Below are positions 18,113-26,669 of a DNA stretch of 64,000 bases, piece after piece. Source of the DNA: Pelagimonas sp. (lineage in GTDB: Bacteria; Pseudomonadota; Alphaproteobacteria; Rhodobacterales; Rhodobacteraceae); NCBI GenBank assembly GCA_025210345.1, contig JAOARX010000033.1, positions 40,846 to 104,845 of the forward strand. The letters run 5' to 3'. The notes beneath the pieces are model-generated. The model had not been told where the DNA came from. It did no database searches and saw only the letters and a program-made list of their open reading frames with translations. Position 1 is the first letter of the stretch. Every line of letters begins with the position of its first letter. A program made the position numbers and the translations under genes.

Positions 18113-19696
18113 TCACTGCAGCCAGACTTCGACCCGACGGTTCACCTGTCGCCCCCAAGAGGTATCATCACAGGCCATGGGCATTGCTTCGCCATAGGCC
18201 TCGGTCTCAATGGTGATCCGGTCAAGATCGGCGGTTTCCGCGGCTGCTTCGACCGCGTCCCGCACGGCCTTGGCGCGCTTGCGGGCAATCGCCAGGTTGC
18301 CCTCGGCTGGCCCCTGCCCATCGGAAAACCCGACAAAGACCAGCTTGCGCCCATCATAGGCCCCGGTTTCAAGCGCACGGGCCAATTGCTGGACGTTTGA
18401 GCGCGACTGCGCATCCAGACGGGTTGACCCGGGTTCAAAGCGGAACGATGTGCTCAGCCGTCGCATATCGCGCAGGCTTTGGGTCATGTCGCGCAGCGCC
18501 TTCAACCCGGCCTCGCCCTGCGCCACCTGGATGGCATTGGCGAAACGATACCCCTGCAGGTCGACCGAGATTTCCTCGGGGGCCTGATCCACGAAACCCG
18601 CGCGGCGGATGGTGATTTGTGCAGGCGGGCTGCGCATGAAGGTCAGAAAATCCCGCGCCAGTTTCGGCAGACGCCGGGCCGGCAGATACAGGAACATCGG
18701 CGCGGTCAGGGGATAGTCTTCGGTCTTGATGCTGCGGCGCGCGGCGCTCAGCGTGAAATCGCAACTGCCCGCGATGATCAACGCCCGGCTGTTCCCCGTC
18801 TCAGAGAAAGACGCAACCCCAATCCCAAACGGATCCCGCACCACCGCGCGGGCAAGATCGGCGTTGGATTTGTGCCGGACAACCTGCGCCCCAAGTTGGG
18901 CGTTCGCCGGAGCAAGAACACGATCTTCGAGCCCCTGGGACAGGCCCGAGGCCGTATCACGCAGATGGACCGTAATGGGGGCGTCAACACCGCCCAAGGC
19001 CCGCCAGTTGTTCAAATCGCCCGACAGCACCCGCGCCAGATCGGAAACTGAAATCATCTGGACGGGGTTTGCGGGCGCGACGATGGGCACCATCGCATCC
19101 AGCGCCAAAACCCGCGACCGATTGGGATGATCCAACTTGCCAAGCCCGGCTTCTTTTGCCAGTTCGATCTCGCTTTTGCGGATCTCGCGCAGGGCCATGA
19201 CAATATCGGCGCGGTTCGCCAACAGATCGGCAAAGCCTTCGTCGGTATTGGTCACATGAAAGCTGAATTCGGCCACTTTCTTGTGATCACGCAACCCGGT
19301 CAGGGTATAGCCAAAGTGTTGCTCATCATGGGTGGTGCGGGTGGCTCTGAGCCCGTTTCTGAGCGCAAAGGATTCAAGCAACGCGGGCATCAGGACCTGA
19401 CCGATGGTCGCGGACCCCGAAATCGTGATTTCGGCCACATAGTCGATCAACGACGGACAGCCCACGCCTTCGCAGGTGACGCCCGTGCTATCAAGCGTGA
19501 GTTCGCCATAGCGGGTTTCGATTCGGTAAAACTCGCCATCGAACCCCAACAAACGACCGGACAGTTCGATTGCCGCGTCGCGCGCGCGCAACGTGACATC
19601 GGGAGCGACCTCGGGGGTGACGACCTCGGGGGATTGGCCAAACAGGGGCCCGCAAATAGGAAGTGCGGCGAAAACCGCCGCACGCAGGATCTTCAT
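18113..19696 (-). CDS. Fusion of a phosphate-binding-type (PstS-like) domain and an OmpA C-terminal domain
   Basis: A 527-residue exported protein with a signal peptide (about 1-20). The central part (about 90-380) resembles periplasmic phosphate-type binding proteins: ITISGSATIGQVLMPALLESF, then GDLNNWRALGG and FGIGVASFSE. The C-terminal OmpA domain (about 410-527) has FRFEPGSTRLDAQSRSNV, VGFSDGQGPAEGNLAIA and WGRQVNRRVEVWL, which bind peptidoglycan. It may hold a ligand sensor at the cell wall; I infer no transport role. It follows the 326-residue membrane-anchored gene by 20 bases, so both are probably one operon. Confidence 0.78.
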   Translation of the reverse strand: MKILRAAVFAALPICGPLFGQSPEVVTPEVAPDVTLRARDAAIELSGRLLGFDGEFYRIETRYGELTLDSTGVTCEGVGCPSLIDYVAEITISGSATIGQVLMPALLESFALRNGLRATRTTHDEQHFGYTLTGLRDHKKVAEFSFHVTNTDEGFADLLANRADIVMALREIRKSEIELAKEAGLGKLDHPNRSRVLALDAMVPIVAPANPVQMISVSDLARVLSGDLNNWRALGGVDAPITVHLRDTASGLSQGLEDRVLAPANAQLGAQVVRHKSNADLARAVVRDPFGIGVASFSETGNSRALIIAGSCDFTLSAARRSIKTEDYPLTAPMFLYLPARRLPKLARDFLTFMRSPPAQITIRRAGFVDQAPEEISVDLQGYRFANAIQVAQGEAGLKALRDMTQSLRDMRRLSTSFRFEPGSTRLDAQSRSNVQQLARALETGAYDGRKLVFVGFSDGQGPAEGNLAIARKRAKAVRDAVEAAAETADLDRITIETEAYGEAMPMACDDTSWGRQVNRRVEVWLQ

Positions 19697-19716
19697 AACC
19701 GTTTTCCCGATCCGCC

Positions 19717-20697
19717 TCAGTTGGCGGCGATTGTCAGGTCTTCGATCAGATTATTCAACACCAGAAAGTCGCCGACACTGTCGCAGGCGGGTATTTCGAG
19801 CGAGAGATCCCGGCTGCGCAAGACCCCCGCGTCCCGCAGTTCCAGCGTTTTGGCAGTGATGGTCTGACCGCAGTTCTCAGCGGTGACTTCTAGCTCGACG
19901 GTCATGGCGACCTGACCGGCGCGCTCAATCGTGCCAGAGGGGAAGGAATAGACTTCGGTATGTTGGGCATCGGGCACATCCGCCTGTCCCAGCCGCATCA
20001 AGAACCCGCCTTCGCCAAGCGCGGTCGACGCAAGGCTGCCGGCGTTCTCGATCCAGACATGGCCGGGTTCAAAATAGGCTGCGCCAAATTCACGCGCATG
20101 CAATTGCAGACCGCTGTCACCCTGCCACTGCACGGCGACCCGGTCGTAAAAGTCCAGCGCTGAAACGTTGGCTTCGGCTGTCACGCGATCTCCGTTCAGG
20201 AACTGCGCGGAAAAGGCGGCTTGCTTGGTCAGCGCGGGCACCTTGAGCGTAAGCCGCCCGTTGGCGCCCATGGTTTCGGTAAAGACCATCCCGGCATGCC
20301 GCAGCGTCACGCGTTCGCCTGGGTGACAGGGGGCGTCGAGACCCAGTTTGACCATCGCCCCGGCCATTTCATAGGCGGTCAGGGCGGGCTCACATGTGTC
20401 TGCCTTTGGGATTTCGGTGACAGAAGGAGGGGGAGCCACAGTTGCTGTGGCCGTTGTTTCAATCTGTGCATCCTGCCGCGCGGCAATCTGCATGGGCGCG
20501 GGGGCGTCAGTGGATTGAGGCGGTTCGGCAGAGGGCAGGCGCGGGGCAATCGCCGCGGATGAGGTGTTCTCGATCGCGCTCAGCGTGACAGGCCCGCTTG
20601 GCGCATTGGCCTGCGAACCGTATTGCATGAAATACCCGATACCCAATGCACAGCACAGGGTCGCTCCGGCCAGTGCAAAGCTCTTTGCATGTGCCAT
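19717..20697 (-). CDS. Membrane-anchored hypothetical protein, partner of the OmpA fusion
   Basis: A 326-residue protein with one N-terminal hydrophobic segment (SFALAGATLCCALGIGYFM) that is a signal or an anchor. A Pro/Ala-rich linker (about 30-95) follows, then a globular part of about 220 residues with three or four cysteines (TCEPALTAYEM, APCHPGE, ENCGQT, IPACDSV). AGGAGG sits just upstream of the ATG. I do not recognise the family. It lies after secA, separated by a hairpin, and directly before the PstS/OmpA fusion, which suggests a shared envelope role. Confidence 0.65.
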   Translation of the reverse strand: MAHAKSFALAGATLCCALGIGYFMQYGSQANAPSGPVTLSAIENTSSAAIAPRLPSAEPPQSTDAPAPMQIAARQDAQIETTATATVAPPPSVTEIPKADTCEPALTAYEMAGAMVKLGLDAPCHPGERVTLRHAGMVFTETMGANGRLTLKVPALTKQAAFSAQFLNGDRVTAEANVSALDFYDRVAVQWQGDSGLQLHAREFGAAYFEPGHVWIENAGSLASTALGEGGFLMRLGQADVPDAQHTEVYSFPSGTIERAGQVAMTVELEVTAENCGQTITAKTLELRDAGVLRSRDLSLEIPACDSVGDFLVLNNLIEDLTIAAN

Positions 20698-20712
20698 AGT
20701 CGCCTCCTGTCT

Positions 20713-20729
20713 TTTTGACAGTGTCAAAA
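20713..20729. promoter_or_regulatory. Perfect palindrome upstream of the 19717-20697 gene
   Basis: TTTTGACAGTGTCAAAA is an 8+1+8 inverted repeat sitting just before the ribosome binding site (AGGAGG, complement of 20703-20708). A second, competing hairpin CTGTC (20707-20711)/GACAG (20717-20721) touches that site. It could be an operator or an RNA element; I cannot tell which. Confidence 0.4.
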
Positions 20730-20820
20730 TCGCAGACAAACGTGGCGAGTCTGAGGCGCGCCCAAGGTCTCATTTCGGCGTTTGCCAAGCATGCGCAGCA
20801 CAGGTCTGAACAATGGGTAA

Positions 20821-20838
20821 AGGCGCCCGTGGGCGCCC
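20821..20838 (-). terminator. Hairpin after secA
   Basis: On the minus strand GGGCGCC and GGCGCCC form a seven-base stem (complement of 20822-20828 and 20831-20837), followed by only a short TTT. It lies 53 bases after the secA stop and probably separates secA from the next gene. Confidence 0.55.
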
Positions 20839-20890
20839 TACCTTGAGATTTCAAAATGACGGTGGTCTGTCCGGATCAGACTTGTCCGGT

Positions 20891-23581
20891 TCAGACAAGG
20901 CTGCCGTGGCAGTGTTTGAACTTTTTGCCGGATCCACAGGGGCAGGGGTCATTGCGACCGGGATTGCCCCAGGTGCTTGGGTCATTTTCGTTAAAGCCGT
21001 CGACCAGCGGTTCGAATTCGGGGGTTCCATCCCCTTCGACGGCATCGGCCTGTGCGGCTTGCTGCTGTTGCAGCATCTCTTGCATCAGGGCCTGCTGTTC
21101 TTCTTCGGTCATGGGACGCATGCGGGTCAGTTGCGTGGTCACGTCCTGACGCAGGCTATCGAGCATGTTTTCGAACAGTTGGAAGGCTTCGTTCTTGTAT
21201 TCGTTCAGCGGGTCGCGCTGGGCATAGCCACGGAAGGCCACCACCGACCGCAGGTGTTCCAGCGTCAACAGGTGCTCACGCCATTTGCCATCAATCGCCT
21301 GCAGCAGAACCTGCTTTTCGATCTGGCGCATGGTGTCGGTGCCAAAGGCTTCGGCCTTTTCCGCCATCATGGTGTCCGAGTGTTCGTCCAGGCGTTCGCG
21401 GATCGTGTCCTGATCGACACTGTCTTCTTCGGCCCAGCCCATGATCGGCAGGTCCATGCCCAGCTTTTCAATCACGGCGGCATACAGCCCCTGCATGTCC
21501 CACTGATCCGCATAGGCCTTGGGCGGCGCATAGGTGTCGACCAGCTCGTCGATGACTTCGGCACGCATGTCCGACGTGATTTCAGAGAGGTCTTCGGCCT
21601 CCATGATTTCGCGGCGCTGACCAAAGATCACCTTGCGCTGATCGTTCATCACGTCGTCGAATTTCAACAGCTGTTTGCGGATGTCAAAGTTGCGGCCTTC
21701 GACCTTGGCCTGCGCGCGCTCAAGCGATTTGTTGACCCAGGGGTGAACGATGGCTTCGCCTTCTTTCATGCCCAGGGACGACAGGACCTTGTCCAGACGT
21801 TCCGAGCCAAAGATGCGCATCAGGTCGTCGTCCAAAGACAGGAAAAACGCGCTGCGGCCCGGATCGCCCTGACGACCGGAACGACCGCGCAGCTGGTTGT
21901 CGATGCGGCGGCTTTCGTGGCGTTCGGTGGCCAGAACGAACAGGCCACCGGCCGATTTGACCGCGTCTTCATCCGCGCCGTGGGCCTCTTCGATCTGGGT
22001 GCGGATGGCGGCGTGGTCGCCTTCGGGGGTGGCTTCGATGGCTTCCAGCACCTTGAATTCGACGTTGCCGCCCAATTTGATGTCGGTGCCGCGGCCCGCC
22101 ATGTTGGTCGCAATGGTCACTGCGCCCAGTTTGCCAGCGTCAGCGACGATCTGCGCCTCTTGTTCGTGCTGGCGCGCGTTCAGGACCTTGTGTGGGAGCT
22201 TGGCCGCGCTCAGCATCTGGCTGAGCATTTCGGATTTCTCGATCGAGGTGGTGCCCACAAGAACCGGCTGGCCCTTTTCATGCGCGTCCTTGATTTCCTC
22301 GACGATGGCTTCGTATTTTTCCTTGGCGGTGCGATAGACCTTGTCGTCTTCGTCCACGCGGGCGATGGGGCGGTTCGTGGGCACTTCGACCACGCCCAGC
22401 CCGTAGATCTCGGCGAATTCCTCGGCCTCGGTGGCGGCGGTGCCGGTCATGCCGCCCAGTTTGTCATACAGCCGGAAATAGTTCTGGAAGGTCACGCTGG
22501 CCAGCGTCACGTTCTCGGGCTGGATGTTGCAGTCTTCCTTGGCTTCGATGGCCTGATGCAGACCATCTGACAGGCGACGGCCCGGCATCATGCGACCAGT
22601 GAATTCGTCGATCAGAATCACTTCGCCGTTGCGGGTGATGTAATCCTTGTCTTTCTGGAACAACTTGTGCGCACGCAGGCCCTGGTTGACGTGGTGAACC
22701 ACCGTGGTGCTTTCGGGCGCATAGAGCGACTGCCCCTCGGGCAGTAGACCCCGGGCGATCAGCTGTTCTTCGAGGAACTCGTTGCCCTCGTCGGTAAAGG
22801 TCACGTTGCGGGTTTTTTCATCCAGCGTGTAATGTTCGTCGGTCAGGGACGGGATCAGGGCATCAATCGCGACATAGAGCTCGGACCGGTCCTGCGCGGG
22901 GCCAGAGATGATCAGCGGGGTGCGGGCCTCGTCGATCAGAATGCTGTCGACCTCGTCGACGATGGCGAAATAGTGGTCGCGCTGATGGATCTGCGACAGC
23001 TCTGAACGCATGTTGTCGCGCAGATAGTCAAATCCCAGCTCATTGTTGGTCGAATAGGTGATATCCGCCTGATAGGCGGCTTTCTTTTCTTCTTCGGGCT
23101 GGCGGGGAACGACGACGCCGGTGGTCATCCCCAGGGCGGCGAACACCTTGCCCATCCATTCCGCATCGCGGCTGGCGAGATAGTCGTTCACGGTGACCAC
23201 ATGCACGCCGCGCCCGGTGAGCGCGTTCAGATAGGCGGCAAAGGTCGACATGAGGGTCTTGCCCTCACCGGTTTTCATTTCCGCGATATTGCCCTGGTGC
23301 AAAAAGATACCGCCCATCAACTGCACGTCATAGGCGCGCAGCCCCAAGGCGCGTTTCGCGCCCTCGCGACAGTTGGCAAAGGCTTCGGGCAGCAGATCAT
23401 CCAGGCTTTCGCCCTTTTCCAGACGCGATTTGAATTCTTCGGTCTTGGCGATCAGCCCGGCATCGTCCAGTTTTTCGAACTCGGCTTCCAGCGCGTTGAT
23501 CTTGTCGACCAGAGGGCGCGTTGTCTTGATCTTGCGGTCATTTGGGGTGCCGAACACCTTCCGCGCGAGTTTTCCGAGCAT
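20891..23581 (-). CDS. secA: Preprotein translocase ATPase SecA
   Basis: An 896-residue motor that pushes unfolded secretory proteins through SecYEG. Walker A is MKTGEGKT near residue 100; the DEVD box occurs in [35 protein letters not shown] and the GRSGRQGD helicase motif follow. The C-terminus carries the zinc-binding [14 protein letters not shown] used for SecB and lipid contact. The ATG at 23581 gives the expected [11 protein letters not shown] start. It diverges from the parvulin gene over a 171-base spacer. Confidence 0.98.
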   Translation of the reverse strand: MLGKLARKVFGTPNDRKIKTTRPLVDKINALEAEFEKLDDAGLIAKTEEFKSRLEKGESLDDLLPEAFANCREGAKRALGLRAYDVQLMGGIFLHQGNIAEMKTGEGKTLMSTFAAYLNALTGRGVHVVTVNDYLASRDAEWMGKVFAALGMTTGVVVPRQPEEEKKAAYQADITYSTNNELGFDYLRDNMRSELSQIHQRDHYFAIVDEVDSILIDEARTPLIISGPAQDRSELYVAIDALIPSLTDEHYTLDEKTRNVTFTDEGNEFLEEQLIARGLLPEGQSLYAPESTTVVHHVNQGLRAHKLFQKDKDYITRNGEVILIDEFTGRMMPGRRLSDGLHQAIEAKEDCNIQPENVTLASVTFQNYFRLYDKLGGMTGTAATEAEEFAEIYGLGVVEVPTNRPIARVDEDDKVYRTAKEKYEAIVEEIKDAHEKGQPVLVGTTSIEKSEMLSQMLSAAKLPHKVLNARQHEQEAQIVADAGKLGAVTIATNMAGRGTDIKLGGNVEFKVLEAIEATPEGDHAAIRTQIEEAHGADEDAVKSAGGLFVLATERHESRRIDNQLRGRSGRQGDPGRSAFFLSLDDDLMRIFGSERLDKVLSSLGMKEGEAIVHPWVNKSLERAQAKVEGRNFDIRKQLLKFDDVMNDQRKVIFGQRREIMEAEDLSEITSDMRAEVIDELVDTYAPPKAYADQWDMQGLYAAVIEKLGMDLPIMGWAEEDSVDQDTIRERLDEHSDTMMAEKAEAFGTDTMRQIEKQVLLQAIDGKWREHLLTLEHLRSVVAFRGYAQRDPLNEYKNEAFQLFENMLDSLRQDVTTQLTRMRPMTEEEQQALMQEMLQQQQAAQADAVEGDGTPEFEPLVDGFNENDPSTWGNPGRNDPCPCGSGKKFKHCHGSLV

Positions 23582-23752
23582 AGTCTATAACACCTGTTGT
23601 CAACATCTGTGAGGCAACGGCTTGCCCGCTTCGCATACAGCCCATATGAAACAGGGGAACGACCAGCCTCAGCGCCTTTGCGGCATGTAAGGGGCAGGTG
23701 GGTCAGTGTCAACGCCGCCCATGCCCGCGGCCCTGTCTAGAAAGGCAAACCG

Positions 23753-24601
23753 ATGCCGAAATCCCTCATGAAATCAGCGATTGCCGCGATTGCGATCACC
23801 TTTGCGTTGCCCGCCCTTGCACAGGACAACCCGCTGGACCGCGTTGTCGCGACCGTAAATGGAACCGAGATCACGCTGGGCCACATGTTGATGGCGCGGG
23901 CCTCACTGCCCGAGCAGTACCAGCAATTGCCAGATGCCGCCCTATGGGATGGAATCGTTGAACAACTGGTTCAGCAAGAGGCGCTGGCGCAAACGCCCCA
24001 GGCCGAGGAAACCAAGCGTATGCAATTGGCGCTGGACAATGAACGCCGCTCGCTTTTGGCCGCCGAGGCCGTGGCTGCGATTGCCAAATCCGCCGTGACC
24101 GACGAAGCGGTGCAAGCGGCCTATGACGCGGAATACCAATCCGGTGAGCAGGGGCGCGAATACAACGCGTCGCATATTCTGGTTGAAACCGAAGAGGCGG
24201 CCACCGCCATCGTGGCCGAGCTCACCGCAGGCGCAGATTTCGAAGAAACCGCCAAGGAAAAATCGACGGGCCCAACCGGGCCGAACGGTGGGTCCCTTGG
24301 ATGGTTCAGCGCAGGAATGATGGTCGAGCCGTTCCAGAAAGCCGTAGAAGCGTTGCAGGCGGGTGAGATCTCGGGCCCGGTCAAAACTCAATTTGGCTGG
24401 CACGTGATCAAGCTGAACGAAAGCCGCATCAAAGAGGCCCCGACGCTGGAACAGGTCCGCGCTCAACTAGAGGCGCAATTGCAGCAAGACGCGGTTCAGA
24501 CCCGTATCGATGAACTTGTTCGCACCGGTCAGATCACCCGCGTGACCGCCTCTGAAATCGATCCTTCCATCCTGTCCAATATCGACCTTCTGGAGCAGTA
24601 A
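23753..24601 (+). CDS. Periplasmic parvulin-type peptidyl-prolyl isomerase
   Basis: A 282-residue foldase with a signal peptide (about 1-23, ending ALAQD). The parvulin domain (about 137-230) has ASHILVETEEAATAIV, KEKSTGPTGPNGGSLGWFS and FGWHVIKLNESR. N- and C-terminal helical segments flank it, as in SurA/PrsA-like chaperones. AGAAAGGC lies ahead of the ATG. Its stop TAA is directly followed by the argJ ATG, so the two are coupled. It probably helps fold proteins exported by SecA, which is encoded divergently. Confidence 0.88.
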   Translation: MPKSLMKSAIAAIAITFALPALAQDNPLDRVVATVNGTEITLGHMLMARASLPEQYQQLPDAALWDGIVEQLVQQEALAQTPQAEETKRMQLALDNERRSLLAAEAVAAIAKSAVTDEAVQAAYDAEYQSGEQGREYNASHILVETEEAATAIVAELTAGADFEETAKEKSTGPTGPNGGSLGWFSAGMMVEPFQKAVEALQAGEISGPVKTQFGWHVIKLNESRIKEAPTLEQVRAQLEAQLQQDAVQTRIDELVRTGQITRVTASEIDPSILSNIDLLEQ

Positions 24602-25822
24602 ATGAGCCTACCCGTTTCTCCGCTCGCACCCGCGTCTTTTCCCGATCTTCCGGTGATCCGGGGGGTGCGTTTTTCCGCTGTCGAGGCCGGGATCAAATAC
24701 CAGAACCGCACAGACGTTATGCTGGCGTTGCTGGATTCGGGCAGCGTAATTGCGGGGGTTTTCACCCGTTCGGCAACGCGATCGTCCAACGTTCTGGATT
24801 GCCAGGATAAAATTGGCCTTGATAGCGATCAGGGTGCGGCGATCCTTGTCAACTCGGGCAACTCGAACGCCTTTACCGGGCGGTTCGGGGATGGGTCTGT
24901 CGCGGCGATCTGTGAAACCGTGGGGCAGGCGACGGGCCTGCCCACGACCCGCGTCTTTACCTCGGCGACCGGCGTGATCGGCGAACGCCTGCCGCATGAG
25001 CGCATCACCTCAAAAGTCGGTGATCTGGTGGCCGCGCTTGACGCGACCAGACTTGATGATGCGGCGCAGGCAATCATGACCACCGACACCTTTCCCAAGG
25101 GATCAAAAGCGCAGCTCGACATCGGGGGCCAGACCGTTTCCATCGCGGGTATCGCCAAGGGTTCGGGCATGATTGCGCCGGATATGGCGACCATGCTGGT
25201 CTATATCTTTACCGATGCCAAAATCGCCCGCGCGGATCTTCAGGCGCTGGTGTCGCGTATCAATGGCCAGACGTTTAACTGCATCACCGTCGATAGCGAT
25301 ACCTCGACCTCGGACACGCTGTTGATGGGGGCGACCGGGCAGTCCGGGGTTGATGTCACCGGCAACGCCGCCTTTGAAGAGGCGGTGCAGCAGGTCTTTC
25401 TTGATCTCGCGCATCAGGTCGTGCGCGATGGAGAAGGGGCCACCAAGTTTATCACCGTCGCGGTGACCGGCGCCAAAAGCGATGCGGACGCCCGTACACA
25501 TGCCCTGTCAATCGCCAACTCGCCCTTGGTCAAAACCGCCGCCGCTGGTGAAGATCCCAATTGGGGGCGTATCGTGGCCGCGGTGGGCAAATCCGGCGCT
25601 GTCGCTGATCGTGACACCCTGTCGATCCGCTTTGGCGACGTGCTGGTGGCGGAAAAAGGATGGGTGGCGGACAGCTATCGCGAAGAGGATGGCGCCGCGC
25701 ATATGAAACAGCCTGAGATCACGATCCAGGTCGATATCGGATTGGGTCAGGGGGCAGCGACCGTCTGGACCTGCGATCTGACACATCAATATATCAGCAT
25801 CAACGCCGATTACCGATCGTGA
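24602..25822 (+). CDS. argJ: Bifunctional glutamate N-acetyltransferase / N-acetylglutamate synthase
   Basis: A 406-residue enzyme of arginine synthesis that recycles the acetyl group between N-acetylornithine and glutamate. It is made as a precursor that cuts itself before Thr197 in MIAPDMATMLVY; this motif is intact. ILVNSGNSNAFTG, SATGVIGE and DPNWGRIV are further ArgJ signatures. It starts with no gap after the parvulin gene and is followed 79 bases later by mutT. Confidence 0.96.
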   Translation: MSLPVSPLAPASFPDLPVIRGVRFSAVEAGIKYQNRTDVMLALLDSGSVIAGVFTRSATRSSNVLDCQDKIGLDSDQGAAILVNSGNSNAFTGRFGDGSVAAICETVGQATGLPTTRVFTSATGVIGERLPHERITSKVGDLVAALDATRLDDAAQAIMTTDTFPKGSKAQLDIGGQTVSIAGIAKGSGMIAPDMATMLVYIFTDAKIARADLQALVSRINGQTFNCITVDSDTSTSDTLLMGATGQSGVDVTGNAAFEEAVQQVFLDLAHQVVRDGEGATKFITVAVTGAKSDADARTHALSIANSPLVKTAAAGEDPNWGRIVAAVGKSGAVADRDTLSIRFGDVLVAEKGWVADSYREEDGAAHMKQPEITIQVDIGLGQGAATVWTCDLTHQYISINADYRS

Positions 25823-25901
25823 TGACCTGTCCCAGAACATCCGCAACAGCGCGCGCGGGGCGGGCCCTTCGCCCCTGCCGACCACAAATGGATCTGTCGT
25901 G

Positions 25902-26300
25902 ATGAAAACCGTGCTTGTCTCTGCTGTCGCCTTGATTGACGTCGAGGGCCGTGTGCTTTTGGCGCAGCGACCCGAAGGGAAATCCATGGCCGGTCTGTGG
26001 GAGTTTCCGGGCGGCAAAGTCGAACCGGGCGAAACCCCGGAAGCCGCGCTGATCCGCGAGTTGCACGAAGAGCTGGGCATCGGCACCTGGTCCAGCTGTC
26101 TTGCGCCTTTGACCTTTGCGTCGCACAGCTATGATGAGTTTCATCTGCTGATGCCGCTTTTTGCCTGTCGCAAATGGGAAGGTACGCCGCAGCCGCGTGA
26201 AGGGCAGACCTTGAAATGGGTCGCGGCCGATAAGCTGCGCGACTACCCGATGCCCGCCGCGGATGTGCCTCTTATCCCGATCCTGCGCGACTGGCTTTAG
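25902..26300 (+). CDS. mutT: 8-oxo-dGTP diphosphatase (MutT-type Nudix hydrolase)
   Basis: A 132-residue enzyme that removes oxidised dGTP from the nucleotide pool. The Nudix box is complete from GGKVEPGETPEAALIREL to HEELGI, preceded by LLAQRPEGKSMAGLWEFPG. The ATG at 25902 is chosen; a GTG directly before it would add one residue. It is the last gene of the parvulin-argJ-mutT run. Confidence 0.93.
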   Translation: MKTVLVSAVALIDVEGRVLLAQRPEGKSMAGLWEFPGGKVEPGETPEAALIRELHEELGIGTWSSCLAPLTFASHSYDEFHLLMPLFACRKWEGTPQPREGQTLKWVAADKLRDYPMPAADVPLIPILRDWL

Positions 26301-26435
26301 ACAGGGTTCGCCTGAAAACTGAACCTGACCCGCGCAAAACGCCCGAAAAAGTGACACGTTTGTGACAGGTTTTTCTAGCGCGAGGATCGTTCTCGGGCTA
26401 CATCTTGTCGTAGCACAGATACATTGGGGGATGTT

Positions 26436-26570
26436 ATGCTGCGTACAATCACTATCGGAAGTTGTGTATCGATTCAGGGTTTACTTGAACAAACGCTGCC
26501 TGACGGGCGGATTTCGGTGCGTGTGGGCAACCGCATTTATGTGGGTCGTCCCGTGGCGCGCGCCGCCTGA
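26436..26570 (+). CDS. 44-residue conserved small protein
   Basis: ATG at 26436 opens a 44-codon frame ending at TGA 26568-26570. The product starts MLRTITIGSCVSIQG and ends GNRIYVGRPVARAA. A purine-rich TTGGGGGAT precedes the start. From memory, very similar short proteins occur widely in Rhodobacteraceae, sometimes mislabelled as initiation factor 2 because they sit near infB. The sequence looks like a small beta-rich fold, and I cannot give a function. An ATG at 26431 opens a different, less likely frame. The gene faces infB and shares its terminator. Confidence 0.68.
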   Translation: MLRTITIGSCVSIQGLLEQTLPDGRISVRVGNRIYVGRPVARAA

Positions 26571-26631
26571 AAATCAATACGGTTCGCCGGGTCCCGTACC
26601 TGAGATGGGCGAACACAGGTATGACACATGA

Positions 26632-26658
26632 AAAAGGCCCCCGATTTGGGGGCCTTTT
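26632..26658. terminator. Bidirectional terminator between the 44-residue gene and infB
   Basis: AAAAGGCCCCC (26632-26642) pairs perfectly with GGGGGCCTTTT (26648-26658) around GATTT. The T-run is present on both strands, so it can end both convergent transcripts. Confidence 0.92.
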
Positions 26659-26669
26659 CTTAGTTTGGA

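Noticed and set aside
20813..22570. A 585-codon plus-strand frame opposite secA
   Set aside because: Shadow of secA; composition is typical of antisense translation (phenylalanine/glycine/valine-rich) with no known motif.
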